Part shown: positions 64,000 through 64,000 of the stretch, one piece after another
Layout: each line of letters opens with the position of its first letter
How positions within the stretch are numbered: the stretch's first letter is position 1
The notes under the pieces: model-generated
The model's database searches: none
What the model saw: only the letters and a program-made list of their open reading frames with translations
Told to the model about the DNA's origin: nothing
Translations under genes and position numbers: made by a program
Assembly: GCA_004214185.1 (NCBI GenBank)
Contig: SGZG01000003.1
Span: 1 to 64,000, forward strand
DNA: 64,000 bases
Source: Flavobacteriales bacterium
GTDB taxonomy: Bacteria > Bacteroidota > Bacteroidia > Flavobacteriales > Flavobacteriaceae
Reading direction: 5' to 3'

Positions 64000-64000
64000 T

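Noticed and set aside
1-64000. CRISPR array, IS element, prophage or toxin-antitoxin pair
   Set aside because: No regularly spaced direct repeats, transposase or integrase motifs, or phage genes were seen on either strand.

Overview
The window reads as a chromosomal segment of a low-GC (about 30% by eye), gene-dense marine-type member of the Bacteroidota, most likely a Flavobacteriaceae/Flavobacteriales relative. Support: a short primary sigma factor without region 1.1, promoters of the TAnnTTTG type, type IX secretion and gliding components (GldJ, PorV, PorT, the SprA plug protein), the lipoprotein form of TamA (TamL), a Na+-translocating NADH:quinone reductase operon, and families largely confined to this phylum (DUF2141, DUF6702, Sb-PDE-like PHP protein). 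I see no phage, IS element, CRISPR array or plasmid function. This looks like core chromosome.

Layout. 1-12.5 kb: the dcw cell wall/division cluster on the + strand (end of ftsI, murE, mraY, murD, ftsW, murG, murC, ftsQ, ftsA, ftsZ) followed by yqeY, tRNA-Arg and a DUF2141 protein. 13-25 kb: mostly - strand housekeeping genes (PHP phosphoesterase, anmK, rpe, rpoD, pnp, rpsO, accD, fbaA, tamL). 25-34 kb: rRNA methyltransferase, porT, trkAH, aspartate aminotransferase, rsmG, pruA, apaG and the T9SS plug gene. 34.6-41.8 kb: nqrABCDEF, a small uncharacterised gene overlapping both neighbours, and apbE, which flavinylates NqrB/NqrC. 41.8-46.6 kb: - strand methyltransferase, map, thioredoxin-like lipoprotein, gpmI, M15 peptidase and GNAT. 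46.7-51.4 kb: tRNA-Gly, two CarboxypepD_reg-like proteins, DUF6702, an M1 peptidase, a clear terminator and tatA. 51.4-58.3 kb: O-methyltransferase, flavin reductase, an unknown lipoprotein, a TonB-domain protein, a CPBP protease, two tiny membrane ORFs missed by the ORF track, tRNA-Val, an FMN reductase, M20 hydrolase and pirin. 58.3-64 kb: amidase, murF and gldJ on the - strand, divergent from porV.

How the genes fit together. The dcw cluster plus the distant murF supply peptidoglycan precursors and the septal machine, and anmK and the M15 peptidase turn over wall. TamL, PorT, Plug, PorV and GldJ belong to outer-membrane assembly and type IX secretion. The sodium pump, TrkAH and TonB-type proteins fit a marine ion economy. 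The genome is tightly packed: seven of the eight convergent gene pairs overlap or are separated by only 3 nt, many neighbours overlap by 4 nt, and TTG/GTG starts are frequent.

I did not find a convincing undescribed multi-gene system. The observations most worth checking are: all three tRNA genes sit 9-14 nt ahead of a coding start; a pair of coupled micro-ORFs; palindromes placed over or between promoters; the small gene embedded between nqrF and apbE; and gldJ-porV adjacency without porU.
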